DNA of 15,031 nt from Frankiales bacterium (lineage in GTDB: Bacteria > Actinomycetota > Actinomycetes > Mycobacteriales > SCTD01): contig JAODNS010000051.1 of NCBI GenBank assembly GCA_025465145.1, positions 1 to 15,031 on the forward strand, read 5' to 3'. Every line of letters begins with the position of its first letter. Position 1 is the first letter of the stretch. This document shows, piece by piece, positions 6,602 to 14,168 of the stretch. Made by a program: the position numbers and the translations under genes. The notes below the pieces were generated by a model. The model searched no databases, was not told the DNA's origin, and was given only the letters and a program-made list of their open reading frames with translations.

Positions 6602-8035
6602 CTACTCCGGGGAGTTCCGGCCGCGGCCGCCGATCCGGTACGGCTCGCTCACGCCCTCGTACATCAGGTGCGCGATGAGCCCCTGGTCGGCGTGCGGCAG
6701 GTTGTGGCAGTGGTCCATCCACACGCCGGGGTTGTCCGCGCGGAAGGCGATGTCGTAGTCGTCGCCGTTCCCGACGTCGAGCGAGTCGACCCACCACGGG
6801 CTGCCGGTGGCCTTGACGCCGTTGCGCGCCAGGACCACGGCGTGGTGCCCGTGCAGGTGCATGGGGTGGACCGCGCCGCTGTGGTTCTCCAGGTGCATCC
6901 GGACGACGTCGCCGTCCGAGACGACGAACATCGGCACGTCCGGGAACAGGTGGCCGTTGATCGACCAGTGCACGCCCGGCCGGCCGTCGACGAAGCCGGG
7001 CCGGCGACCGATGGAGTACTCGAAGCTGCGGTCGGCCTCGTCGCCGTCGAACGGCAGCGGCGCCGGCCTGCCGTACGTCAGCAGGTCCAGCACCCGCAAC
7101 GGCTGGGGCGTGGCCGGGGCGCCCTCCCCCACGACCAGCGCGCCGCCACCGCCGATGTCCACCCGCGCCGGCGCGGTCACCTCCAGGTCGACGCGGCCGC
7201 CGGCGGTCAGCCGCACCGCCTGGTCGCGCACCTCCGACGGCTCGTTCAGGTCGTACCCGTCCACTGCCAGCACCCGGTACGCGCCGCCCGAGACCCAGAC
7301 GCCGGCCGCGCCGTTGTCGGTGTTGAGCACCCGGACGCGCACCTTCGTCCCGGCGGGCGCGGCCACCCGGTCCTCGCCGGTCCGCCCGTTGATGGTCTGC
7401 CGCCCCCGGTAGACGTGCAGCAGCGCCAGCGCGTCCTGGCCCAGCGGCTGCCGAGGCGCGATGACCAGCGCGCCGAGCAGCCCGCCCTGCACCTGGGCGT
7501 GCGAGACCTGGTGCGAGTGGTACCAGTACGTGCCGGCGTGGTCCGCGACGAAGCGGTACGTGTGCGAGCGGCCCGGTCGCACCGCGTCCTGGGTGACGCC
7601 GGCGACGCCGTCCTCGGCGTTGGGCACGTCCACGCCGTGCCAGTGCAGGGTCACCCCGTCCGGGACGGAGGCGTTCGCCAGGTGCACCTCGACGAGCTGG
7701 CCCTCGACCGCGCGGATCGTCGGCCCCGGGGAGCTGCCGTTGAGGGTGTACCCGTCGACGCGCTCGCCGGTGGCCAGCCGGAACGCCCCCTTGCGGGCGG
7801 TCAGGTCCACCCGCACGTCGGCCTTGCGGGCCGGGTCCTCGACGAACGAGCTGACGCTGCGGGCCATCGACGCGTGCGACATCGCGCCCGGGCCGCCGCC
7901 GGTGTCCTCGTAGCCCATGTCCATGACGGAGTACGTCCCCGGCAGGCGGCTGGACTGCCACATCCAGCCGAGCGGGACGAGCACCGCGAGAGCGCCGGCG
8001 ACGGCGACCAGCAGCCGCCGGCGCTCTGACGTCAC
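6602..8035 (-). CDS. Membrane-anchored or exported multicopper oxidase (laccase-like)
   Basis: The 477-residue protein has all four copper-ligand motifs: HWHG (131-134), WYHSH (171-175), HPMHLHGH (390-397) and HCHNLPHADQGL (442-453, probable axial Leu). It should therefore hold one type 1 copper and the trinuclear centre, and reduce O2 to water while oxidising a metal or organic substrate. The N-terminus SERRRLLVAVAGALAVLVPLG reads as a Tat-like signal or signal anchor (RRxLL at 5-9), so the enzyme acts outside the membrane. A Met/His-rich stretch (M38, M40, M52, H54, M57) follows and might bind copper. GTG 8035 lies 5 nt after the stop of the upstream four-helix membrane protein gene, and no separate Shine-Dalgarno is visible, so the two are probably co-transcribed and translationally coupled. 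The substrate is unknown. Confidence 0.92.
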   Translation of the reverse strand: MTSERRRLLVAVAGALAVLVPLGWMWQSSRLPGTYSVMDMGYEDTGGGPGAMSHASMARSVSSFVEDPARKADVRVDLTARKGAFRLATGERVDGYTLNGSSPGPTIRAVEGQLVEVHLANASVPDGVTLHWHGVDVPNAEDGVAGVTQDAVRPGRSHTYRFVADHAGTYWYHSHQVSHAQVQGGLLGALVIAPRQPLGQDALALLHVYRGRQTINGRTGEDRVAAPAGTKVRVRVLNTDNGAAGVWVSGGAYRVLAVDGYDLNEPSEVRDQAVRLTAGGRVDLEVTAPARVDIGGGGALVVGEGAPATPQPLRVLDLLTYGRPAPLPFDGDEADRSFEYSIGRRPGFVDGRPGVHWSINGHLFPDVPMFVVSDGDVVRMHLENHSGAVHPMHLHGHHAVVLARNGVKATGSPWWVDSLDVGNGDDYDIAFRADNPGVWMDHCHNLPHADQGLIAHLMYEGVSEPYRIGGRGRNSPE

Positions 8036-8040
8036 GCGGG

Positions 8041-8511
8041 TCAGACGGGTACGGGCGCCTGCGTGGCGGCCGGAGCGTGCGCGGCGGAGGTCGTCGCCAC
8101 GCTGCGCGCCGTGAGGATCGCCATCACGAAGATGCCGAACGCGTTCAGCACGTGCAGGGGCGCGAGCGCCGAGACGCCGTGCGCCGACAGGCCGAGGACG
8201 ACCTGCAGCACGACCAGCCCGAGCAGCACCGCTGCGCGTCGCGTCCCGCCGGTGACCTTGGCGAAGAACGAGACCACGAGCAGCGCGACCGCGAGCAGCG
8301 GGATGACCATCATCCCGTTCATCCCGTGCAGCATGAACGCCCCGATGCCCGGGAAGTCAGGGCTGTCGGCGTCGAGCAGCGCCTTGTTGATGACGCCGCC
8401 GTCCTCCTCGACCCAGCGGAACACCGCCGCGATGGCGTAGGCCATCGCCATGCCGTTGATGACGACTTCGGCGGCCAGCAGGTACGCCAGGATGCTGTAG
8501 GCCTTCTTCAT
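8041..8511 (-). CDS. Small four-helix membrane protein with conserved-looking His (DUF6220-like)
   Basis: The protein has 156 residues with four hydrophobic segments near 7-31, 58-84, 91-112 and 116-135, and an Ala/Pro-rich C-terminal tail. Histidines H62 (LHGMNGMM), H111 (SAHGV) and H120 (PLHVLNA) sit in or at the ends of helices, as in small heme- or copper-binding membrane proteins. Several Met residues surround H62. It resembles the DUF6220 type as I recall that family, but this is from memory. The start is ATG 8511, with GGGGGAG 6 nt upstream; a longer GTG start at 8538 is less likely. The multicopper oxidase gene follows after 5 nt, which suggests a joint function such as electron transfer or copper handling. 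Confidence 0.75.
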   Translation of the reverse strand: MKKAYSILAYLLAAEVVINGMAMAYAIAAVFRWVEEDGGVINKALLDADSPDFPGIGAFMLHGMNGMMVIPLLAVALLVVSFFAKVTGGTRRAAVLLGLVVLQVVLGLSAHGVSALAPLHVLNAFGIFVMAILTARSVATTSAAHAPAATQAPVPV

Positions 8512-8601
8512 CTGGAACTCCCCCGGAGCAGCTCGCACCGGTCCCCCCGGAACGGCACCGCTCAGGATGGCACTACTCCTGCGGCTTGTCGCGCATTCGG
8601 C

Positions 8602-10080
8602 TCAACCGCGACCGTGCAGGAAGCGGACCGCTCGGCCCAGCAGCGCGTCCACCTTCGGGGTCCGGTCGAACGACAGCAGCGGCACCGGCAGCGGGTAGCG
8701 CTGGCGCGTGATGGCCTTGGCGCGGGTGAACTCCTTGAGCCCGTCCTCGCCGTGGATGCGGCCGAAGCCGCTGTCGCGGGAGCCGCCGAACGGCAGCGAC
8801 GGGATGCCGGCGAAGGCGACGACCTGGTTGACGCTGGTCATGCCGGTGCGCAGCCGGCGCGCGATCTCGACGCCGCGCTTCTTGCTGAAGACCGCGCCGG
8901 CGAGCCCGTACGTGGTGGCGTTCGAGCGCTCGACGGCCTCGTCGACGTCGCGCACCTTCGCGATGGTCAGCGTCGGCCCGAACGTCTCCTCGGTGACGGC
9001 GAGGCTGTCCTCCGGCACGTCGACGAGGACGGTCGGCTCCACCAGCCCGCCGGTGATGGAGCCGCCGGTGAGGGCACGGCCGCCGCGGTCGAGCGCGTCC
9101 GCGATGTGCCGGCGGATGACGTCGACCTGTCCCGGCATGGTGATCGGCCCGTACGAGCTGCCGGCCGTCACCTTGCGGGCCTTGGCGGTGACGCGCGAGA
9201 CGAACTCGTCGTAGACCTTCTCGGTCACGTAGACCCGCTCGATCCCGACGCAGGTCTGGCCGGCGTTGCTCATGCCACCCCAGACGGCCGCGGTCGCGGC
9301 GGCCTCGAGGTCGGCGTCGTCGTCCACGATCATCGCGTCCTTGCCGCCGCACTCCATGAGCACCGGCGTGAGTGTCTCGGCGCAGGCGGCCATGACCTTC
9401 TTGCCGGTAGGCGCCGACCCGGTGAACGCGATCTTGTCCACGCCGGCGCGGCACAGCGCGGCGCCGGTCTCGCCGAACCCGGTGACCAGCTGCAGCACCG
9501 GCTGCTCCGGCACGACCTCGCTGAACGTGTCGACGAGCCACCTGCCGACGGCCGGCGTGTACTCGCTCGGCTTGAACACCACGGCGTTGCCGGCGGCGAG
9601 CGCGTAGGCGATCGAGCCCATCGGCGTGAACACCGGGTAGTTCCACGGGCCGATGACGCCGATGACGCCGAGCGGCTGGTACTCCAGCGACGCCGCCTGG
9701 TTCGCCATCATCAGACCGGCCGGGACCTTGCGCGGGCCGAGCACCTTCGGCGCGTGCTTGGCCGCCCACGCGATGTGGTCGACCGGCAGCGTCACCTCGG
9801 TCAGGCGCGCATCCGTGACCGGCTTGCCGTTCTCGCGGTGCACCAGTTCGGCCAGCTCGTCCGACCGCTGGACGATCAGCCGCTTCCACGCGTCGAGCCG
9901 CGCCCGGCGGCCCGCCCAGCCCAGCTCCTGCCACCAGCCGGCGGCGGTGCGGGCCCGCTGCACCGCGGCGCGCACCTCGTCCTCGCCGTGTACCGGGAAC
10001 GTCCCGACCACGGCGCCGCTCGTGGGGTCCAGCGACTCGAAGGTGCTCGTGTCGGTGGGGCGTTCCGGCGCGATCGTCAT
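8602..10080 (-). CDS. NAD(P)-dependent aldehyde dehydrogenase
   Basis: This is a full-length (492-residue) ALDH-superfamily enzyme oxidising an aldehyde to the acid. N147 (GPWNYP), general base E243 (MECGGKDAM) and nucleophile C277 (SNAGQTC) are present, with EETFGP (364-369) and FGGSRDSGFGR (431-441) in the cofactor and catalytic regions. The acyl-chain-like substrate cannot be deduced; the sequence resembles succinate-semialdehyde or benzaldehyde-type dehydrogenases more than acylating ones. ATG 10080 has AGGAG 5 nt upstream, a clear ribosome site. It is divergent from the DUF3099 gene (92 bp between starts). The four-helix protein gene starts 90 bp downstream on the same strand, so read-through is possible, but I see no clear terminator. 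Confidence 0.92.
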   Translation of the reverse strand: MTIAPERPTDTSTFESLDPTSGAVVGTFPVHGEDEVRAAVQRARTAAGWWQELGWAGRRARLDAWKRLIVQRSDELAELVHRENGKPVTDARLTEVTLPVDHIAWAAKHAPKVLGPRKVPAGLMMANQAASLEYQPLGVIGVIGPWNYPVFTPMGSIAYALAAGNAVVFKPSEYTPAVGRWLVDTFSEVVPEQPVLQLVTGFGETGAALCRAGVDKIAFTGSAPTGKKVMAACAETLTPVLMECGGKDAMIVDDDADLEAAATAAVWGGMSNAGQTCVGIERVYVTEKVYDEFVSRVTAKARKVTAGSSYGPITMPGQVDVIRRHIADALDRGGRALTGGSITGGLVEPTVLVDVPEDSLAVTEETFGPTLTIAKVRDVDEAVERSNATTYGLAGAVFSKKRGVEIARRLRTGMTSVNQVVAFAGIPSLPFGGSRDSGFGRIHGEDGLKEFTRAKAITRQRYPLPVPLLSFDRTPKVDALLGRAVRFLHGRG

Positions 10081-10160
10081 GGCGTCTCCTGAGGCGGGTC
10101 GGGTGACGAACCGTACGTCCGGGAGCGCCGTCTCGACGAGCGGGCCGGGGGTCGCGACCG

Positions 10161-10166
10161 CAGACT
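10161..10166 (+). promoter_or_regulatory. Weak putative -10 box (CAGACT) for the DUF3099 gene
   Basis: CAGACT ends 6 nt before the ATG at 10173, matching xAnnnT at the leaderless spacing. No convincing -35 is visible. Confidence 0.3.
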
Positions 10167-10172
10167 GGACGC

Positions 10173-10490
10173 ATGCAGTCGCCGGACCGGACGGTCATCA
10201 CCACCGTCGGACGCAGCCACACCGACGACATGCGGCTGCGCACCCGCCGCTACCTCATCACCCAGGCCGTACGCGTCGCCTGCGTGCTGCTGGCCGTGCT
10301 GCTGCCGGTCGAGCCGGTCTGGAAGATCGGCTTCATCGTCGGCTCGGTCGTCCTGCCGTGGTTCGGCGTCGTCGCCGCCAACGCCGGGCCTGCGGTCGAC
10401 CGGACCCGCGCCACCGCGCTGGTGGTCGACCAGGTCGAGCCGCTGCCGATGACGGCCCTGCCGCCGGGACGGGTCATCGACGCCGACTAG
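10173..10490 (+). CDS. DUF3099-family small membrane protein
   Basis: The protein has 105 residues with two closely spaced hydrophobic helices (about 28-46 and 50-69), preceded by the basic patch MRLRTRRYLIT and ending the second helix with VVAANAGP. This is the pattern of DUF3099 proteins, small actinobacterial membrane proteins of unknown function. An acidic C-terminal tail follows. ATG 10173 lacks a Shine-Dalgarno and lies 6 nt after CAGACT. The EthD-like gene begins 9 bp after its stop, so the two may be co-transcribed, although that gene also has its own possible -10. Confidence 0.78.
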   Translation: MQSPDRTVITTVGRSHTDDMRLRTRRYLITQAVRVACVLLAVLLPVEPVWKIGFIVGSVVLPWFGVVAANAGPAVDRTRATALVVDQVEPLPMTALPPGRVIDAD

Positions 10491-10493
10491 GGT
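10488..10493 (+). promoter_or_regulatory. Putative -10 box (TAGGGT) overlapping a stop codon
   Basis: The TAG stop of the DUF3099 gene is the first half of TAGGGT, which ends exactly 6 nt before the next ATG at 10500. This would produce a leaderless transcript of the EthD-like gene. No clear -35 lies upstream, and no Shine-Dalgarno is present in the 9-nt gap. Confidence 0.38.
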
Positions 10494-10499
10494 CGTCGG

Positions 10500-10826
10500 A
10501 TGATCAAGTACGTAGCCCTGTACCGCACCCCCGAGGACGCCGCCGCCTTCGACGAGGCGTACTTCTCGACCCACGTGCCGCTCGCGAACGCGACGCCCGG
10601 CCTGGTCCGCACCGAGCTGGCGCGGGTGCTCAAGACCGTCGCCGGCGAGCCGGCCCTGCACGTCGTGGCCGAGCTCTACTTCGAGTCGTACGAGTCGCTC
10701 AAGGCTGCGTTCAAGACGCCGGAGTGGGCGGCCTCGGGCGCGAACCTGCAGGAGTGGGGCGGTCTGGAGCTGGTCTCCATGCACATCGCCGAGATCGTCG
10801 GCGACGACGGACGCCCTACGTCCTGA
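10500..10826 (+). CDS. EthD-family small protein (dimeric alpha-beta barrel)
   Basis: The 108-residue protein MIKYVALYRTPED...FDEAYFSTHVPLANATPGL matches the EthD domain, a ferredoxin-like dimeric alpha-beta barrel of about 100 residues found with ether-degradation and other catabolic genes. The conserved YxxxHxPL element with H25 is present, and AELYFESYESLKAAF (57-71) forms the usual later strand and helix. Its biochemical role is not established in most families. It may be co-transcribed with the DUF3099 gene or start from TAGGGT. Its last 11 bp overlap the convergent SDR gene. Confidence 0.82.
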   Translation: MIKYVALYRTPEDAAAFDEAYFSTHVPLANATPGLVRTELARVLKTVAGEPALHVVAELYFESYESLKAAFKTPEWAASGANLQEWGGLELVSMHIAEIVGDDGRPTS

Positions 10827-11526
10827 GGTAGCTCGCGCCGTTCACGTCCAGGACGGCGCCGGTCGACCACTCCGAGCCGTCGGCGGCGAGGAACAGCACC
10901 GCTGCGGCGACCTCCTCCGGCTGGCCCACACGGCCGGCCGGGCTCTGCGCCCGCACCGCGTCGCCGCGCGGCCCGTCCAGCACGTGCCGGGCCATGTCCG
11001 TCTCGATGAAGCCCGGCAGCACCGACGTCACCGAGACGCCGTGCGGCGCCAGCGCGAGGGCGAGCGACTGGCCCATCGCGGTGAGGCCCGCCTTCGCGGC
11101 GCCGTACGCGACGGCCACCGGCTCGCCGCGGGAGGCGCCGCGCGAGCCGACGTTGACGACCTTCCCGCGGCCGCTGGCGATCAGGTGCGGCAGCGCGCAG
11201 AAGGTGGCGTTGGCCGCGCCGATGAGGTCGACGTCGATCGTGCTGCGCCAGTGCTGCTGCCACTGCTCGTACGTCGCCGTGAGCGGGTCCAGCTCGTCGA
11301 AGACGCCGGCGTTGTTGACGAGGACGTCGAGGCCGCCGAGCCGCTCGACCGCCTCGGCCACGAACCGCTGCACCGCAGCCGGATCGGACAGGTCGCCGAC
11401 CACGTCGCCCTGCCGGCTCGCGTGCGCGACCACCCGCGCGCCCTCGGCGCCGAACGCCTGCACCACAGCGGCTCCGATGCCGCGGGAGCCGCCGGTGACC
11501 AGGACCCGCTTGCCGTCGAACCGCAT
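10816..11526 (-). CDS. Short-chain dehydrogenase/reductase (classical SDR)
   Basis: The protein has 236 residues, a normal length for a classical SDR. The cofactor motif TGGSRGIG lies at 11-18, NNAG at 71-74, and catalytic S128, Y141 and K145 (YGAAK) are spaced as in active enzymes. PGFIETDMA (171-179) and the C-terminal STGAVLDVNGA complete the fold. At the usual catalytic Asn position (VNLxG) the sequence reads VDLIG, with D100 instead of Asn. HASRQGD after the second strand suggests possible NADP(H) use, but that is weak. ATG 11526 has GGAG 3 nt upstream. The gene starts only 21 bp from the divergent dtd gene. The substrate is unknown; annotation as a FabG-like 3-oxoacyl-ACP reductase is possible but not supported by context. 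Confidence 0.9.
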   Translation of the reverse strand: MRFDGKRVLVTGGSRGIGAAVVQAFGAEGARVVAHASRQGDVVGDLSDPAAVQRFVAEAVERLGGLDVLVNNAGVFDELDPLTATYEQWQQHWRSTIDVDLIGAANATFCALPHLIASGRGKVVNVGSRGASRGEPVAVAYGAAKAGLTAMGQSLALALAPHGVSVTSVLPGFIETDMARHVLDGPRGDAVRAQSPAGRVGQPEEVAAAVLFLAADGSEWSTGAVLDVNGASYLRT

Positions 11527-11535
11527 GCGCTCCAG

Positions 11536-11541
11536 TAGACA
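11536..11541 (+). promoter_or_regulatory. Putative -10 box (TAGACA) for dtd
   Basis: TAGACA ends 6 nt before the GTG start at 11548, and the 21-bp gap holds no Shine-Dalgarno. A TTGCCG at 11510-11515 could be a -35, but the 20-nt spacing is long. It lies inside the start region of the divergent SDR gene. Confidence 0.35.
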
Positions 11542-11547
11542 GACCGC

Positions 11548-11970
11548 GTGCGCGCCGTCGTCCAGCGGGTCAGCTCCGCCTCGGTGACCGTCCACGGCAC
11601 GGTGGTCGACCAGGTCGGCGAGGGGCTGCTCGTCCTCGTCGGCGCGACCCACGGCGACAGCCCCGCCACGGCGGCCGAGCTCGCGCGCAAGGTGCACGAG
11701 CTGCGCATCCTGACCGGCGAGCGCTCGTGCGCCGAGACGGGCGCCGGGCTGCTCGTGGTCAGCCAGTTCACGCTGTACGGCGACACCCGCAAGGGCCGCC
11801 GGCCGTCGTGGTCCGCGGCGGCACCGGGGGACGTCGCCGAGCCGCTGGTGGACGCGGTCGTCGCCGCGCTGCGGCAGCGGGGCGCGACCGTCGCCACCGG
11901 CGTCTTCGGCGCGCAGATGCAGGTCGCGCTGGTGAACGACGGGCCGTTCACGGTGCTCGTCGACGTCTAG
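11548..11970 (+). CDS. dtd: D-aminoacyl-tRNA deacylase
   Basis: This 140-residue DTD removes D-amino acids (and glycine from tRNA-Ala) wrongly attached to tRNA. The N-terminus MRAVVQRVSSASVTV is typical, followed by the SQFT motif (72-75, in SQFTLYGDTRKGRRPSW) and the cross-subunit Gly-Pro motif in NDGPFT (G132-P133). Together these form the active site of the homodimer. The length is normal. The GTG start has no ribosome site and sits 6 nt after TAGACA, so the mRNA may be leaderless. Its stop overlaps that of the convergent HhH-GPD gene by 4 bp through a shared palindromic CTAG. Confidence 0.95.
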   Translation: MRAVVQRVSSASVTVHGTVVDQVGEGLLVLVGATHGDSPATAAELARKVHELRILTGERSCAETGAGLLVVSQFTLYGDTRKGRRPSWSAAAPGDVAEPLVDAVVAALRQRGATVATGVFGAQMQVALVNDGPFTVLVDV

Positions 11971-12536
11971 CCGTTCGCCGCCTTCGCGGCGGCCTTGGCC
12001 TGCTGCTTGAACTCGCGCACCTTCAGCAGGCTCGCCTCGTCCACGACGTCCGCGACCGAGCGGTGGCCGGTCAGCCCGTAGTCGCCCGCGACCTGCTTCC
12101 ACCCCCGCGGGCGCACCCCCAGCTGCTTGGCCAGCAGCGCGACGAAGATCTGCGACTTCTGCTTGCCGAAGCCGGGCAGCTCGTTCACCCGCCGGAACAG
12201 CTCCGCGCCGGTCGTCGGCTCGGTCCACAGCCGCGTCACGTCGCCGTCGTACTTGTCGACGACGACGGCGGCCAGCTCCTGCAGCCGCGCGGCCATCGAG
12301 CCGGGGAACCGGTGGATGGCGGGCGGCTGGCTGCAGAGCGCCTTGAACTGCTCCGGCTCGGCGGACGCGATGACCGCCGGGTCGAGCGTGCCGAGCCGGC
12401 TCAGCACCTTCCAGCCGCCGCGGAACGCGTGCTCCATCCCGTACTGCTGGTCGAGCATCATGCCGGCGAGGACGGCGAACGGGTGCTCGTCGAGGACGGC
12501 GTCGGCGGCTGGCTCGTTGGCGAGGTGGAGGCCCAT
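11967..12536 (-). CDS. HhH-GPD family DNA repair-like protein (TIGR03252 type)
   Basis: The protein has 189 residues and resembles the actinobacterial HhH-GPD family described as TIGR03252. Features are PFAVLAGMMLDQQ (19-31), a helix-hairpin-helix element LPGFGKQKSQIFVALLAKQL (120-139), and the later GWKQVAGDYGLTGHRSVADV. HhH-GPD proteins are base-excision glycosylases, and K125 or K127 in the hairpin region and D152 are residues to consider as catalytic. There is no iron-sulfur cysteine cluster. An Ala/Lys-rich tail ends the protein. ATG 12536 has no good ribosome site, and GATGAT lies 6 nt upstream. The gene is divergent from the GT20 gene (138 bp between starts). Substrate lesions are not known. 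Confidence 0.85.
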   Translation of the reverse strand: MGLHLANEPAADAVLDEHPFAVLAGMMLDQQYGMEHAFRGGWKVLSRLGTLDPAVIASAEPEQFKALCSQPPAIHRFPGSMAARLQELAAVVVDKYDGDVTRLWTEPTTGAELFRRVNELPGFGKQKSQIFVALLAKQLGVRPRGWKQVAGDYGLTGHRSVADVVDEASLLKVREFKQQAKAAAKAANG

Positions 12537-12542
12537 GCCTGC

Positions 12543-12548
12543 ATCATC
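12543..12548 (-). promoter_or_regulatory. Weak putative -10 box (GATGAT) for the HhH-GPD gene
   Basis: On the minus strand GATGAT ends 6 nt before the ATG at 12536. The first base is not T and no -35 is recognised. The rest of the 138-bp divergent region (12537-12674) shows no further clear promoter or operator. Confidence 0.25.
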
Positions 12549-12674
12549 CCGTCGCGGAAGCCTTCGCGCAGCAGCAGCTCGCGGGACAGCAGCGACCGCC
12601 GGTGCGCGAACGCCGCACCACGTCCTCGGGCACCTCCTCGTGTTCCGCACCGGCCGGGCGGGCAGGGGAAGAGC

Positions 12675-14156
12675 ATGTCCGCCCCGCTCGACCTGCCCGT
12701 GGTCCTGCTGTCCCACCGCGGTCCCGTCTCGTTCGACGACAGCGGCGACATCACTCGCGGCGCGGGCGGTCTCGTCACGGCGCTGACCGGGCTGACCGGG
12801 TACCTCGACGAGGCCGTCTGGGTGTGCGTCGCCGGCGAGCACGACCGGACCGGGCCGGTCCGGCTGGCGCTCGACCCGGAGCCGCGGGTCCTCGGCGCGG
12901 ACGACGACGTGGACGGTCGGGTGCTGCCGCTGCGGCTCCTCGACATCCCGGCCGAGGTGCACCAGCCGTTCTACGGCGTCATCGCGAACCCGCTGCTGTG
13001 GTTCGTGCAGCACCGGCTGTACGGGATCGGCACGGAGCCGTCGCTCGGCCGTGAGGAGCGACGCGCCTGGGAGGACGGGTACGTGGCGGCCAACCGGCTC
13101 GCGGCCGACGCGGTGCTCGACGAGGTGGCGCGGCACGGCGGCAAGGCGGCCGTGCTGCTGCACGACTACCACTTCTACCTCGTGGGCGGCCTGGTCCGGG
13201 AGGCGTTCCCGGACGTGCTGATCAGCCACTTCGTGCACATCCCGTGGCCGGGCCCGGACACCTGGAAGGTGCTGCCGCCGGACGTCCGGACGAGCATCCT
13301 CACCGGCCTGCTCGGCTGCGACGTCGTCGCGTTCCACACGCGCTCGGACGCCCGCGCGTTCCTGCTGTGCGTGCAGGAGCTGCTCGGCTTCCCCATCGAC
13401 CTCGACGAGTTCTCCGTCCAGTACGGCGAGCGGACCGTCCGCGCCCGCGCGTACCCGATCAGCATCGACATCCCGAGCCTCGAAGCGGTCGCGCACTCCC
13501 CCGCGGCCGACGAGCACGTGGCGCAGCTGGACGAGGAGGTGGGCGACGGCAAGCTCGTGCTGCGGGTGGACCGGACCGACCCCAGCAAGAACATCGTCCG
13601 TGGGTTCTCGGCATTCGGCCTGCTGCTCGACGAGCACCCGGAGCTGGCCGGGCAGGTGGTCTTCCTGGCGCTGCTGCAGCCGAGCCGGCAGGACGTGCAG
13701 GAGTACGCGGAGTACACCGACGCGATCCACACGGCGGCCGGCGCGGTCAACGCCCGGCACGGAACGGACACCTGGACCCCGATCGACCTGCGGCTCGTCT
13801 CGGACATGCCGCTGGCTGCCGCCGCGTACCGCCGGTGCGACGTCCTGGTCGTCAACGCGGTGGCCGACGGGATGAACCTCGTCGCCAAGGAGGCGGTCGT
13901 CGTGAACGAGCGCGACATGGTGCTCGCGCTGTCCGAGGCGACGGGGGCGCACGACGAGCTGGGCCGGTTCGCGGTGACGCTGCACCCGTTCGACGTGGCC
14001 CAGCAGGCGGACGCGCTGCACGCGGCGCTCACCATGAGCGCCGAGGAGCGGGCGGACCGGCGCGGCATGGCAGCGGCCGTCGTCCGGCACAACGACGTCG
14101 GCCGGTGGCTCGCCGTGCAGCTGCGCGAGCTGGCCGGCCTCGCGGACGACGACTGA
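12675..14156 (+). CDS. otsA: GT20-family trehalose-6-phosphate synthase-like glycosyltransferase
   Basis: The 493-residue GT20 enzyme would join glucose from a nucleotide sugar to glucose-6-phosphate to give trehalose-6-phosphate. Landmarks are SHRGPVSF (13-20), RGAGGL (28-33), FYGVIANPLLWF (99-110), HDYHF (163-167, D164), HFVHIPWPG (185-193, H188), VDRTDPSKNIVRGF (298-311, R300 and K305) and DGMNLVAKE (398-406). The D164/H188 spacing of 24 equals that of E. coli OtsA. It belongs to the actinobacterial subgroup with DRTxxSKN rather than DRLDYSKG, which also has affinity with VldE-like pseudoglycosyltransferases, so the exact product is uncertain. No trehalose phosphatase gene is adjacent. ATG 12675 has AGGGG about 7 nt upstream. 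Confidence 0.85.
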   Translation: MSAPLDLPVVLLSHRGPVSFDDSGDITRGAGGLVTALTGLTGYLDEAVWVCVAGEHDRTGPVRLALDPEPRVLGADDDVDGRVLPLRLLDIPAEVHQPFYGVIANPLLWFVQHRLYGIGTEPSLGREERRAWEDGYVAANRLAADAVLDEVARHGGKAAVLLHDYHFYLVGGLVREAFPDVLISHFVHIPWPGPDTWKVLPPDVRTSILTGLLGCDVVAFHTRSDARAFLLCVQELLGFPIDLDEFSVQYGERTVRARAYPISIDIPSLEAVAHSPAADEHVAQLDEEVGDGKLVLRVDRTDPSKNIVRGFSAFGLLLDEHPELAGQVVFLALLQPSRQDVQEYAEYTDAIHTAAGAVNARHGTDTWTPIDLRLVSDMPLAAAAYRRCDVLVVNAVADGMNLVAKEAVVVNERDMVLALSEATGAHDELGRFAVTLHPFDVAQQADALHAALTMSAEERADRRGMAAAVVRHNDVGRWLAVQLRELAGLADDD

Positions 14157-14168
14157 GCGTTGCGGGCT

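Noticed and set aside
6668..8029. Plus-strand open frame of 453 codons across the multicopper oxidase
   Set aside because: Val/Arg/His-rich repetitive translation without motifs; the opposite strand has all copper-ligand motifs.
8540..8565. GC-rich hairpin-like sequence between the ALDH and four-helix protein genes as a terminator
   Set aside because: Only a 7-bp stem with an internal mismatch and no T-run; too weak to call.
8077..10092. Plus-strand open frame of 671 codons across the aldehyde dehydrogenase
   Set aside because: Arg/His/Asp-rich shadow translation; the ALDH on the minus strand is full length with catalytic Asn, Glu and Cys.
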